NCBI GenBank assembly: GCA_905250075.1
Contig: CAJNOP010000131.1
Coordinates: forward strand, 416,707-480,706
Length of the DNA stretch: 64,000 nucleotides
Reading direction: 5' to 3'
Source of the DNA: Rotaria sp. Silwood1
Taxonomy: Eukaryota; Rotifera; Eurotatoria; Philodinida; Philodinidae
The translations under genes and the position numbers were made by a program. How positions within the stretch are numbered: the stretch's first letter is position 1; each line of letters opens with the position of its first letter. The notes beneath the pieces were generated by a model. That model saw only the letters and a program-made list of their open reading frames with translations, made no database searches and was not told where the DNA came from. Shown piece by piece: positions 17,321 to 28,976 of this stretch.

Positions 17321-20300
17321 CCGGAGGAAATATTGCACTATACAGATAAATATACGTCGACGCCTTTTTATATGGGTACCATCTCCATTATGATAGAAAC
17401 ATATGTGTAGAGACACGAATGGTTTGCCCGTAAGAAAAAAAAACCTACGGAATCCATGTGGAAGAAAGAAAAATTAGAAAATATACATGAAGTGCCACTA
17501 TCTGATGTGTTGATGACGTTAGCACTCATAAATAAAAGGAAGAGATCATCGGTGGTTTCGATAGAAAAAAAACCCTAGTACTATTGTCGTTTCATTAAGA
17601 TGAATATAAAGAAAACAAGCAAAAAAAAACAATAATATCGGTAGTCACACAGCATTACATATCATTAGTGATATCAAATTGCTGGATCTATGGGTGACAA
17701 ATGCACTCATATAAACACATGTTCTAAATGCATATTTTTCCTGTTACAAAATCAGATAGAAATTCATACTTGACCGTTGGCCTAAAGTTATGTGTATATA
17801 CTGTTTGACATAGCATGTGTTTGTATTAATTTATTTTTAGATCATTCAATACACTAGCTAGTTATATTATATATATTGTCATCGACTTTATTCAAATAAT
17901 GGAATATCATGATCCAGAGGTTTTATTTTTCGGCAAGAGTAACAATTTGTTTTGATTAATTTCTCTGTCGTCGATCCTTGTTTTATGACTTCTATACGTC
18001 ATGTGTGATAGTTTTATAATTAAATCCAAATAAAAAGATCAGTCCGCTAACGAGGTCAAAGTAAATTAATAGAATATTTTTACCATATTGTGGTTTTATC
18101 ATATTGATCGACAACAGCATCTATGTGATAGGTATGACTAAGTTGATAGCAATCAGTGCATTCTATGTATTAGATCAAATGCTATTCATTTGTTCTTGAT
18201 TCTTTATAGAAATATAAACATCATTAATAATTTGCTTTGATGACAAAATAACACTTAACTATACGAAAGCACAAATTGATAAATATCGTCTCTAAAACTG
18301 AAAGCAAAATCTAATTTAGTTTTCCCTTTAGGCCGATATCAAACGGCACGATTTCATAGGAAAACAATAAAAATAAGCTGCATTTCTCGAAATTATTCCA
18401 TAAGGAACTGATTCATCTTCACATTCACAATATATCTGTATTAATATCATAATAAACAACATTTTCTTCGATATTTAACGATTGTCTAATGGCCCATTGA
18501 AGTAATCGAACAAAATCTAATCGTATTTTGTAATGCATACGAGTTTACATGATTGTTTATGATTATTATAATTATCATTCTGATTATATATACACGTTTC
18601 AAATGGAATGAAATCGAAAAATTGCTTCAGGGGACAATTTGTCTAGTTATTCTACTTCTTTCTTCATTTAACAACTGCGATATTTAACCCTATGTCACTT
18701 AAATGTTTCAGATTGCAAATAAAGTTTCATTGAAAATTAAGTTGAAGTAGTGATGATACAGATTTCTTATGACCATGGTATTTCGTCTAGATAATTAACA
18801 GTGATAGTGAGGGAGTATTAAAGCACTTAAACAAGCTTGAATCACTCAGTACTTCATAGAGCCAGAGTTAGATTTCATTGTTTTTATATGAAAAAAAAGC
18901 AACAAAATAAGGTTGATTTGGATGTGATTATGGCTGAGAATGTGTAGGTGTGGATGAAATTAATACCCACATCCAAAACTAGCATATTTCTCTCCATGAG
19001 TTATCCTTGTATTTAGAATACATTTATGATACGTGAATATGGAAGAAGTCAAATGTATCCAACGATGCTTCTTCAATTCTTAACTAAAAATCTAAATAAA
19101 ATAATCGGCTGGTTTTTCGACTGCGGTAAAGTTAACATGGATTGCTCTCTTTTATTATGATAGAACTTTGCTATCGAAATCGAACTACAGTAGTAATTTC
19201 TGATAACAATCTTTTTTTCTGTGATATAAGTAAAGAGAAGCACAACTTATTTTGAGTATTGGTTTCTTTACGTTTGTATACACGTTCTTCGGTTGCACTA
19301 CAATGGCAACGTGATGCTATTAGAAGACAAAGGTTGTTTATTACATTAAAGCAAATGAAACTATCCTCCACTGTTGCTTATGTGTTTTATCTGTTCTCCA
19401 TGACATTGAAACGATTTTATAACTCATCTAATAAAATCCATTTCAGATTTTTATTTGATACATAGCTAAAGTTACGACGATATAAAATAAATTTGGTACA
19501 ACACAAAATTCTTTTACTTAACTCAAGCTAGTTTTACACATTTCATCTTGAGATCATTCAAGTAAAGTATTAAGTTCAGTTAATTTTCATCTGATAGAAG
19601 TCACCTCAGTGACTCATAACACCAGGCACGTATGCAGAGAGGGGAAAATGACGAAGGGAATTCTGCTATTGCTTGAAGGAAAGAGATAGTTGGCAAAGGT
19701 ACAGACAAACAGATTTGGGCGAAGAGCATAGGGTGTGGGTGACGATGTGCTGAACTTACTTTTCAATTAGAGAAGTTAGAAAATTTCGAATCATAATTGG
19801 CCGTTTACTAAGTTGCCTATGCTTAAAAGAATTAACTTTTCATAGTAATCTTTTCCTGTCGTAGCTGTTTTGAGTTGAACATTGAGATTGCCATTTATTT
19901 AATGAATGAGGTATCCATGATCTTCATTAGTCATAAACGTACCGGAATACTTTATTATTCATAGGCAGCGATGCAGTAAACTCTTTCAATGAGAAATAAT
20001 CTCTAGATTTTACTTCGCTAATGCACATATATAGTATCATTGTATTAAGTGACAAAGTATTATAGTTGTTTATTAAAATTTATCAAAACATCATATATCA
20101 GAAAAAATAGCTAAAGTCGTAAAAAAACATTTCCTTTGAGAATTTGAACCATATACACAATATAATCATTTAGCACTAATTCAAAATCCATCGAATCGTC
20201 AATGCGATTTGAAATCACCTTTTTTTGATAGGTTTACTTTTTGTTGATTTTTTTCTATGCCTTTCTTTCTTTTATTATAAAATGATAGATTGGATTACAT

Positions 20301-20326
20301 ATTGTTTTGCCTAATGATTCTGCTTT
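17321..20326. other. Non-genic stretch
   Basis: No gene is recognised. It contains one small fold-back at 18938-18979 and a lone G-rich piece, AGGGTGTGGGTGACG, at about 19728-19744 with no matching C arm. Confidence 0.5.
18938..18979. repeat. Short telomere-like fold-back element
   Basis: The G arm AATGTGTAGGTGTGGATG and the C arm TACCCACATCCAAAAC flank only about 8 bp (AAATTAA). This is the most compact member of the family. Confidence 0.6.
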
Positions 20327-20472
20327 AGGGTGTGGGTGGGTGTGTGGGTATGGGTTTAGAAGAGAATAAAACCTACGCCCACGCCCACACCCACATCTAC
20401 ACCCACACTTACCCCCCCCCCCCCGCCCCCCACACACACACCACATATCTACACCCACCCAAACCCATACCC
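20327..20472. repeat. Telomere-like fold-back element next to a truncated gene
   Basis: The left arm AGGGTGTGGGTGGGTGTGTG is followed by GGGTATGGG, then a short core, then a long C-rich arm of CCCACGCCCACACCCACATC type. The C arm includes a run of about 12 C. The core GGGTTTAGAAGAGAATAAA is the exact reverse complement of the core in the element at 30291-30343. The C arm ends at 20472, where the decayed cysteine-repeat gene begins. Confidence 0.85.
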
Positions 20473-21921
20473 TGTTCTATCGGTTTTTATTGTGAACTAG
20501 TTGGGGCAATCACCACAAAGCCGTGCTATTCAGGAACCTATCAACTAATTCCAGGTAGTACGTCTGTTCATGACTGTTTAATTTGCCCTACTGGCACTTA
20601 TAGTCCATCCTTCGGACAGTCAACTTGTTCTATTTGTCCTAATGGCTACTATTGCACACAAGGATCAACCAGTACGCAACTGTGCCCTTCAGGAACCTAT
20701 CAACCAATCGCAGGTAGCGCTTCTGTTCAAGCCTGCTTGCCGTATCCCAATGGTACCGACAATCCGAGCATCGCACAATCCAGTTGTTCCATTTGTCCTA
20801 GTAGTTATTATTACACAGCTGAATCTAGTAAGACGCAATCGTGTCCTTCAGGAACTTTTCAACCACTTATGGGTGCTGCGTTGGTTTAAGCTTGTTTGAG
20901 TTGCCATAACTGTACCTATAATCCGAATATTGGACAACCAAGCTGCTCCGCTTGTCCTAATGGCTATTATTGCGATACAGTTGTGGCAAGCAATGCAATA
21001 TCGTACCCCTCTGGAACATATCAACCAACACAAAGCAGCCTCTCGGCTTAGGCGTGTTTGAATTGTCCCGTTGGCACTAATAATCGAGACATCCGGCAGC
21101 CAAGCTGTGTGAGTTGCTCCTCAGGCTCTTATTGTGGTGTAATTGGAGTGAGCAACATAGAAGTATGTCCTTTCAGAACTTATCAACCAATGACAGGTGC
21201 TGTCTCGGCTCTAACCTTTTTGAGTTGCCCAATTGGCACCTACAATCCAAATACCGGGATGTCAAGCTGTTACAATTGTCCTAGTTATTCTAATATTTAC
21301 TGCTCAGCTGGGTCAAATACAGCCATACTGTGTCCTTCAGAAACCTATACAAGTTTCACAGCTAATGTCTCGAGTTCAGTTTGTGTAATGTGTCCTATTG
21401 GTGTCTACAATCCATCAACTGGACAGTTAAGCTGTTCGAGTTGTCCTATCGGTTATTATTATGATGTAGTTGTGGCAAGCAATGCAAAATCGTGTCCTTC
21501 AGGAACCTACTAACCAATCACAGGTGCTGCATCGACTCATGCTTGTTTGCCATGTCCCAAGGGTACTTATAATCCATACATTGGACAATCAGGCTGCTCC
21601 AGGTGTCATAGTGGCTATTATCGTGATGTAGTTGGAGCAACAAATGCACAACAGTGTACCTCAGAAACATATCAACCAATGCCAAGTAGCATCTCGGCTC
21701 AAGCTTGTTTGAATTGTCGTGCTGGCACTTATAATCCATCCATCGGACGGATAAACTACTCAACTTGTCCTAGTGGCTATTATTGTGATGTAGCTGGAGC
21801 CAACAGTACTCGAATTTGTTCTTCAGGAACGTATCAACCAATTCCAGATAGTGTTTCGTCTCGGTCGTGTTTGAATTGCACAAGCAGTACATTGCTCGGA
21901 CAGTCTACCTGTTCGTATTAA
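20473..21921 (+). pseudogene. 5'-truncated GCC2/GCC3-type cysteine-repeat gene with three in-frame stops
   Basis: One reading frame runs through the whole stretch and encodes about ten ~50-residue repeats. The repeats follow CP-G-Y-C ... CPSGTYQP-G-S-Q-CL-CP-GTY-P-GQS-C, as in the GCC2/GCC3 (ephrin-receptor-like/TNFR-like) domains of extracellular proteins. It has no start codon: the frame begins inside a repeat, right after the telomere-like C arm. Stops interrupt it at 20887 (TAA), 21049 (TAG) and 21511 (TAA). Each stands where the neighbouring repeats have glutamine, so each could be a single C-to-T change. Several repeat cysteines are also replaced, for example LPYPNG and NYSTCP. The frame ends at TAA 21919. 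No signal peptide or membrane segment is visible. It is most likely a dead fragment of a larger surface protein; readthrough or a changed code is less likely. Confidence 0.8.
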
Positions 21922-22495
21922 AATCTTCGCTATTGATGTGTGCATTTTCACAAAACGAAAATTGTATTATCGATCGCGGACAAATCAATGACTTCAGCAA
22001 TTCAGAATGTACACTTTTGATAATGTGCTAATATCATTGTATAATGATCTGGCTTTTCAGTTTTGGCTTGTTTCAGTCTTTTTTTGTCCGTTAGTCTTGA
22101 AAATTGTCGGTTGGTTTGAGTTATTTCATTTACTTGGTGCTTTTCGTGAACACGTTTAGCATAGATATTTATATAATTGATATCGGCTTAGACAAGTAAC
22201 TCAATTCATTTTAGCTTCTAGACTAAAAGTAATACTTATATGGTAGACATAGAAAAAACGATGAAGTGGTTGGAATGGTAGATCATAACTCGAGCCGAAT
22301 GGAATCCATTATTTACGACACTGAATTCAGCTAGCATTCAGAAAGGCTATAGATATGGATATGAATCGTCACTTAGTAGTGATTCACACTCGTACCCTTA
22401 AGTACAAGATAATGTAGCTTGGATATGAATTCATGACAAAAAATATCTATTTAGAAATTCATAAATGCTGATTTCTAAAGGTAGGATGTTAGTGT

Positions 22496-22606
22496 GTGCT
22501 GTATGAGTAGATATGTGGAGGTGTAGCAGTGTTAGTGTCGATTTGGATGCGAATATATTCTTCTTCCACAACAATACGCAGATTCAGATCAATACCCACA
22601 TCCTCG
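22496..22606. repeat. Degenerate telomere-like fold-back
   Basis: A weak G/T-rich left part (GATATGTGGAGGTGT) is matched by ATACCCACATCCTC on the right, with about 70 bp between. It looks like an old, diverged member of the family. Confidence 0.4.
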
Positions 22607-22870
22607 AGCAGATGAACATGGGGACATAGAATGATTGGTTAAATGTTTAGTGTTAGTAAATTCGTTGTTAAAAATTGGGTTTGAACTATTGGTAATAATT
22701 GAAGTATTAGTTAATTGGTTTTTCGTTTGATTGAGTAACTATGGAAATATATAGGGACTGTCGATCACATATTCCGTACACTTATTGCGAAGAATGTTGT
22801 TTAGAATCGGAAATATGCATCTTTTGGAATACAGATTCGCAAGAAAAGAATTATTTATATTATTAAGATA

Positions 22871-22922
22871 TGCATGGGTGTGGGTGTAAATATAGATTAA
22901 GCGAATGTCCTCACACACCCTC
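22871..22922. repeat. Telomere-like fold-back element
   Basis: The left arm ATGGGTGTGGGTGTAAATA and the right arm CTCACACACCCTC are separated by about 20 bp. GGGTGTG pairs with CACACCC exactly. Confidence 0.7.
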
Positions 22923-23135
22923 TATTATTCAAAATTGTTTTATGATTAATTATTAATTATAAACTAGAATCAATGAACTGAATAATCACAAAAACAAATT
23001 TACTGAGTAAAAATGAAGAGAACAAAGGATATGCTTTAGAATTCTCTTGTGTGAAGAATATTCAGAAAAAATTCAGCGATGTAATATGACATTACTATGA
23101 CAAGATTAGATAGAAGAGTCGTTAGACCTGATGAA

Positions 23136-23206
23136 GTGGGTGTGTGGTGGTGTGGGTGTGGGCGTGAGTTAGGGGAGTCATAACACCCACACCCACACCC
23201 ACACTG
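23136..23206. repeat. Telomere-like fold-back element
   Basis: The G arm has GTGGGTGTGTGG and GTGTGGGTGTGGGCGTG. The C arm is three near-perfect CCCACA units (AACACCCACACCCACACCCA). The spacer is about 18 bp. This is one of the best preserved members. Confidence 0.85.
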
Positions 23207-23980
23207 GGCAACGGATAACACATAGGAAGGTTATGACATCGAAAATGATAAATACATCTATGGTTAGGTTCACGACAAAGATTATTTGAGTGCTCGCATG
23301 CAACCAGCTCAGAACAATCGTCGAATTCCTCGGTAAAAATACCAATGTCAATAGCATCTGCTGTATAGAAACATGCACATGTGCTATTTGATCAACATCG
23401 ATCATAGTGAAATATCCAATAGTAGAATTGAGATTTCACCCGAACTGGCGAAATACTAAATTCAAATTACGACATGTAAAACGAAACAAGAATTAAATCT
23501 GGAGACGTTAAAAGGAAGATTGTTCAAGGTTAAATGAATAGAAAAAAAAGGTTTTCAAATTACCTGAATGGAACGAATACAAAACAATGAATTACTGTTG
23601 AAACCATCGTTTGCGTTGAAATTAGACAGAATAGCGGCGGCATTCCTCTTTATCTTTAATAGATAGGTCATGTTGTTTGCATTCGCTGAGCGTGTAGAAG
23701 CATGTAATCCGATCTTTCGATTAATGGAAATTTGGTATTGCTTCAATGCTTATCTTATTCATTTTTCTTCCAAAAAAGCAACCTTGATAGAAGAAAAAAT
23801 CGGCATAAAAGTAACAAGCGATTGCTTTTGCAATATAAGGATTTATTATGTTTAAGAAAATTCGGAGAATAATAAACGAAAAAAAGGTTTATGTTCCGTG
23901 GCAAATTCATAAATCTTATTTTTTACAGTGTACGCTGAAACATTTAAAGTAAGTCAAAAATTATTTTATTCAACAAAGAG

Positions 23981-24054
23981 TATGGGTGTGAGTGGGTGTG
24001 GGTGTGGATATCGTTAAAGCGATAATTATATCCACATTCACACCCACACCCTAC
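23981..24054. repeat. Telomere-like fold-back with a fully palindromic core
   Basis: The G arm TATGGGTGTGAGTGGGTGTG continues as GGTGTGGATATCG and pairs with CGATAATTATATCC followed by ACATTCACACCCACACCC. The pairing runs through the core (GGATATCG...CGAT...ATATCC), so the whole element can fold into one hairpin. Confidence 0.85.
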
Positions 24055-25052
24055 ATGTTATTTTGCATATTTCGTTCAAATTGAAATCATTTCATTGAGG
24101 GTAAATTTATGAAAATCTCTTGTATTGATTACGAGTTAATAGTTTCGAAACAATTCAAAAAGATCTTTCCTATTAAATAAAACCATTTTCTAATTTGGTT
24201 TTTCTTCTGTGCTCTATTATAATTGAAGAAGAAATATTTTTTTATTTATTGCATTATGAAATTCTAACAACTGAACTAAAACAACTCAAAGCTATAGAAG
24301 AAAATTCTTTCAAAAATCCTTCAACTATTTCATGTATCATACATATATTGACATTGGAAATGACTAACGGCAAAGCGGCATTCGCTAGGAACATTGATTT
24401 TACTGGAAATATATATAAAAATCTCCATTCCTTATATATGATTACAAAGGTAGCTGTATAGTTCCATTATCTAATTGTATGATAATTGTGGTCAGTGTGC
24501 CAATGGGCATATAGTATTATGTGATATCTTTCCTTTCTCTATATGTTATTGTACGATCGATATTACGTACTTTGCATAATCGCGTTACTCTTGCGCTTAC
24601 TGATGCATGATTGAGCTTCATTCTCTTTTTGTCTCGTAATGTGCTTCTCATATTGTAACATCATTCACACATATATTATATACATTGTCCTCACCCTTTT
24701 ATTTTTACGTTGCTGTCCTTATCGTATTGATCTTCCATATCTTCTCTCTCCTTGGCCTCATCTCCTTGGCCTCATCTCCTTTCTTTTCATCTTCTCTTAT
24801 TCTACACGTGTATACAAGCGTGTGCTTTTTATGTAAACGATACAATTATATAATGTGAAGGTATAGAATAAAGTGTATCTCCATCCACACTAATATTCCT
24901 ACTATCATTTCTCGTAACAATTGGCAACCCTGGCAGGAGGAACCGTGGCGAATACAACAACAATATTTTCTGATAGAAGTAATTATTATTTCAACGATAC
25001 TCTATTCAGCGTCAAGTTAATATGAACAATAATCATGCATCATGGTAGTGAT

Positions 25053-26325
25053 GACGGAAAACGATTATTAATGATTCGAGCATTGAATTGGTCTGGAAGA
25101 CGAGAGCTGAAAGACATGGTATTGTTGTGCGGCAATATCACAGAACATCAGTGAACGTGATAAAGGACAGCTAGGCGTGGACTGATAGTGCAAAAGTCCA
25201 GTACTTTTCCTTTTTAACATCTGTACATTTCATGTCTTTTTATCTCAACGCTTTCCAACCTTTACAGCTCAATCGTATTGTCTTTCGCTTCTATTACAAC
25301 AAGCCAACTTCGACTTAAACAAAACCATTTTATTCATATTTAGTTACAATTGGCATATCAGGTAGGATGAAAAGACATGGAATGGTAATAGAACAGTCGG
25401 CTGATAGTTTGTTACCACTCCTGTTTCTGAACGATGAACGGCAAGAAGTACTGATTGGGGTACTAGATGCGTGAAGATATCTGAGATAAGAGATATGGCA
25501 TTGTCAAATATCGAAGTCATCCGATACTCACAGAACGACAATATCACAGAAGATCAGTTAACGTATTAAAGGGTGGCTAGTTCCGGGTCGACTGTGCGTA
25601 AGTGACAGCGCACTTTTCTTGGTAACATCAGTATGTTCATATCTCTTCTCGAGTGTCTTCATGTTGTCTTCATCTCAGCTATGCTCTTTCGTTCTCATTC
25701 TGAATCATCACCGAATTCGTCTCAATCCATCATAAAGCGAGCGACCTCGTGTATCTCTGATTGAAGTCAATCACCACCATCATTAATGTGAAGTATTAAA
25801 ACTGGTATATAAATCAAATGCAAAGAAAATAATGATTCAAATGCTAATTATTATATATGTAAAACATCAAGTTAAAATCAAAAATTAATACAATGATGAT
25901 CTTCCTCAACGGTGTGAGCGGTAGCAGTCTCTGAAGAATAAGCGTAAGCAATTTAATACTGGAAAATTGTAGAAGTATGAAGAAAAATATGGTGAATTAT
26001 GATGAACTCTACACTGGTATATGACGGCTTGATAAACCAAAATATTAGCGACGGAAAATAAGAATTAACAATTCGATTACGAGATTGTTGGGAAAGATGC
26101 AAGTTGAAGAACATGGCATTGTCGGATTGGATGAACGGCAGTGTCACAGAAGATCAGTGAACGTACTTAAGGACGGCTACTTGGGGATTGATAGTGCAAG
26201 AATCGGTGCATTCGTCCTCTTAAACATTTGTACACTTCATGTCCCTTCACCTTAAATCTTTTCGCCTTTCTTCAACTCAATCAAATTATTTCCCGCTTCT
26301 ATTATGACAAATTGATGTTGATGAT
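25053..26325. repeat. Three diverged copies of a ~230-bp repeat
   Basis: Copies lie at about 25053-25315, 25490-25705 and 26050-26325. They share ordered blocks such as GACATGGTATTGT / GATATGGCATTGTC / AACATGGCATTGTC. They also share TCACAGAA-ATCAGTGAACGT, CTGATAGTGCAA-AGTC and ACATCTGTACATTTCATGTC. All are in the same orientation about 0.4-0.6 kb apart. None encodes a long protein. This looks like an old tandem duplication or a non-autonomous interspersed repeat. Confidence 0.6.
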
Positions 26326-26615
26326 ACTGGAACATTATCCAACAATGAAGATCATGTGTGAAGAGAGCAAATGGAGTATAGGAACGGCAATGAAGCCAAG
26401 CGAAGGAGATCTGAATATCACGAAAGAAGCTGAGAAAGGTGAAGCTTTCTTTTTGTACGTCCTATACAAGATGGACTAACATTTCTTTGTGTTGAATTTT
26501 TGATTCGATGAAATATTGGTGACGACGATAGAATAATACATAAGCAAATTAATTCGTGTATTACTTGAATTAGCAATTCTTGTACTCGATATTTTTTTTT
26601 GTTTTCTATTCTTAT

Positions 26616-26669
26616 GGAGTGTGAATGTTGGTGCAATCTTGGTTTGACACCCGCACCCACACCCACTCT
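26616..26669. repeat. Telomere-like fold-back element
   Basis: A poorly kept G arm (GAGTGTGAATGTTGGTG) faces a well kept C arm (GACACCCGCACCCACACCCA) across about 15 bp. Confidence 0.6.
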
Positions 26670-27848
26670 ATCGGGATGCAAAGGATGAAGTCATACATAA
26701 GCGGCCAAAACCATCATTATTACACAATAAACTAATAAAAAACAAATACTTCAAATTATTAGGTAAACCATCTTCTTAATGGTACATATATTTTTAATTT
26801 TCATTGAATAGAACGATGACGAAGACAAACAAAGAAAACTGCGTCATCAAATACCATCACTGATCAAGAATGATAACAGATTCACAAAAATCTACAAGCA
26901 ACACTTATAAAGAATTATTTCATAAGCCAATCAATGAATAAAATAACTTTACTTATGAGCATGTCTTCTATTCGTCTTATTAACTTCACTTATTTCCATT
27001 AGTAATTCTTGCCCCGAACTAAAGTAGATCTAATTTACCTATTCAGAATTCAGCTAGTTCTTTCTTCCTCTATATCATATACTTGTACTTCCTATCGTTC
27101 TAGATATAACATTTATTTGTAAATCACATATTACATTCTACAATTACAACAAAATCTACAATACTTAACAAATTTCTAGCTAATGCGAAAATGTTTATGG
27201 CAGCTGTTGTCTTAACTATCACAAGAATTCATATTATATAGTGATATTATTTTACTATATAACAATTTGAATAAGACCTCGATTTTGATTGTTCTTTCTC
27301 AACTGAAATTGATCTTAAGCCATCTGATGATCGTCGTAGCTGGCGTAAAATCTAGATTATGGCAGTTGTTTTCATATCCTCAACATATGCTGAAAATTTC
27401 ATGCGATTTGAACGTGCCGGAGTTGAGATCAGTTTTTGAGGGGGAGGAGAAGATTGCCTTAATGTGTTTCTCTTTCTATGGTTTCAGTAATAGTGTGTCA
27501 TGTTTTACAAAAAAAAACACATTCTTTCTTCATATCTGATAACAGTGAGTATATATGCTTTAACTGTATCTCAAGAGAAATAAAAAATCTACCAAAAGTG
27601 ATGCTATTTGAAAAACCTTTTTTCACTATCTTATATCATTATGGTTTTTGTTTCAGTATCTGATCAAATAAAAATTAATTTTTGTTTTTACACTATGTTC
27701 TTATCTCAGTTCAGACTTTCCAGACCAGTTGGTCACTTAGTTAAGGTTTGAATATGAATCAGCTTTTTTCTGCCTTGGACAATTGCATAAGACACTCTTC
27801 TTATTCAAAATTTTAGATTGTAAATCTGAGTTAAAGCTAGTAAATAAT

Positions 27849-28976
27849 ATGAATCAACAATTAAAAATTAAAGCTGTCTGGATGCGTGGTGGCACTAGTA
27901 AAGGTCTGTTTTTTCATGAACATGAATTGCCAACTGAGAGTGCAGAACGCGAAGCAATTTTACTAGCTGCTATTGGTTCACCAGATCCTTATGGCAGACA
28001 ATTAAATGGGGTAGGCGGAGCGACCAGTAGTACCTCCAAAGTAGTCATTATTGCGCCCGCTCAAGACACTGATTTCGACGTTAATTACACGTTCGGCCAT
28101 GTAGCAATTCAACAGCCGATGATCGACTGGACAGGCAATTGCGGTAATCTAACAGCAGCCGTGGCACACTTTGCCATTGAAGAAAAACTGATTAAAAATC
28201 CTGTTGAAATTGGCATACAACTGGTGCGCATTTGGCAAACTAATTTAAATCAGGCTATTCATGCCCATGTGCCTGTTCAGGATGGTTTACCGGTTTATAA
28301 AGGCAACGACAAACTGGATGGTGTCAGCGGTACAGCCTGCGCATTTCGTATTGATTTTTTAAATCCATCTACGGGTGCAACGCTACCTACTGGTAACGCT
28401 ACTGATATGATTAAACTAGATGAAGGCAGTCGCATCGAAGCATCACTGATTAACGCAGGAAATCCAATGATATTTGTGCGAGCCCGTGATTTTGGTTTAA
28501 CAGGTGCTGAGCTGCCTGTCCAATTAAACCATCCTGAACTATTGCAAAAGATTGAGCGCATCCGACAGATTGGCGCATGGGTAATGGGCTTGGTAGAGCA
28601 ACCTGAACAAGCAGCTTTACGTCCTGCTACACCGAAAGTGGCCTTAGTTAGCAATGCGCAGCCCTATAGCAGCCTAGATGGACAGCAACTTCAGGAAAAA
28701 GATATGGACTTGTGCGCGCGTATATTTTCCATGGGCATTCCACATGGGGCATTCACTGGTACGGGTGCAGTTGCAGTTGGTATTGCAGCTTTAATTAAAG
28801 ATAGCATTGTGGCGCAGCATTGTTCAGCTAGCGGTGATATGGTGCGCTTGGGGCATCCATCAGGTTTGTTGCTGACTGGTGGTCGTTTGGATGATACTGG
28901 CAAGCAGGCAGTTGCCGCCAGTTTGATGCGCACTGCGCGACGTTTAATGGATGGTTATGTGTATGTCACGCTATAA
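27849..28976 (+). CDS. PrpF-type methylaconitate/oxalomesaconate isomerase, likely acquired from bacteria
   Basis: The intact intronless frame encodes 375 residues from the ATG at 27849; the upstream open frame lacks family similarity. The N-terminal MRGGTSKGLFF is the family hallmark of PrpF proteins. Lys64 (GGATSSTSKV) and Cys98 (WTGNCGN) lie where the family has its active-site lysine and cysteine. Further conserved segments are LINAGNPMIFV and FTGTGAVAVGIAA. Family members isomerise C=C bonds of tricarboxylates: 2-methylaconitate in the propionate 2-methylcitrate route, or 4-oxalomesaconate in gallate breakdown. The exact substrate cannot be told. The lack of introns, the length typical of bacterial PrpF and the higher GC than the flanks point to horizontal transfer. 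No signal or organelle-targeting peptide is obvious. Confidence 0.93.
   Translation: MNQQLKIKAVWMRGGTSKGLFFHEHELPTESAEREAILLAAIGSPDPYGRQLNGVGGATSSTSKVVIIAPAQDTDFDVNYTFGHVAIQQPMIDWTGNCGNLTAAVAHFAIEEKLIKNPVEIGIQLVRIWQTNLNQAIHAHVPVQDGLPVYKGNDKLDGVSGTACAFRIDFLNPSTGATLPTGNATDMIKLDEGSRIEASLINAGNPMIFVRARDFGLTGAELPVQLNHPELLQKIERIRQIGAWVMGLVEQPEQAALRPATPKVALVSNAQPYSSLDGQQLQEKDMDLCARIFSMGIPHGAFTGTGAVAVGIAALIKDSIVAQHCSASGDMVRLGHPSGLLLTGGRLDDTGKQAVAASLMRTARRLMDGYVYVTL

Larger units (their letters stand above)
21922..27848. other. Repeat-rich non-genic stretch
   Basis: I see no gene in these 5.9 kb. It holds five telomere-like fold-backs (one weak) between 22.5 and 26.7 kb, and three copies of a ~230-bp repeat at 25.05-26.33 kb. 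A small tandem duplication of CTCCTTGGCCTCATCT lies near 24750. The longest open frames (about 90 codons) have no motif. Confidence 0.5.

Noticed and set aside
20255-20458. Minus-strand Gly/Cys-rich open frame at about 20.3 kb.
   Set aside because: It is the translation of the telomere-like repeat and not a gene.
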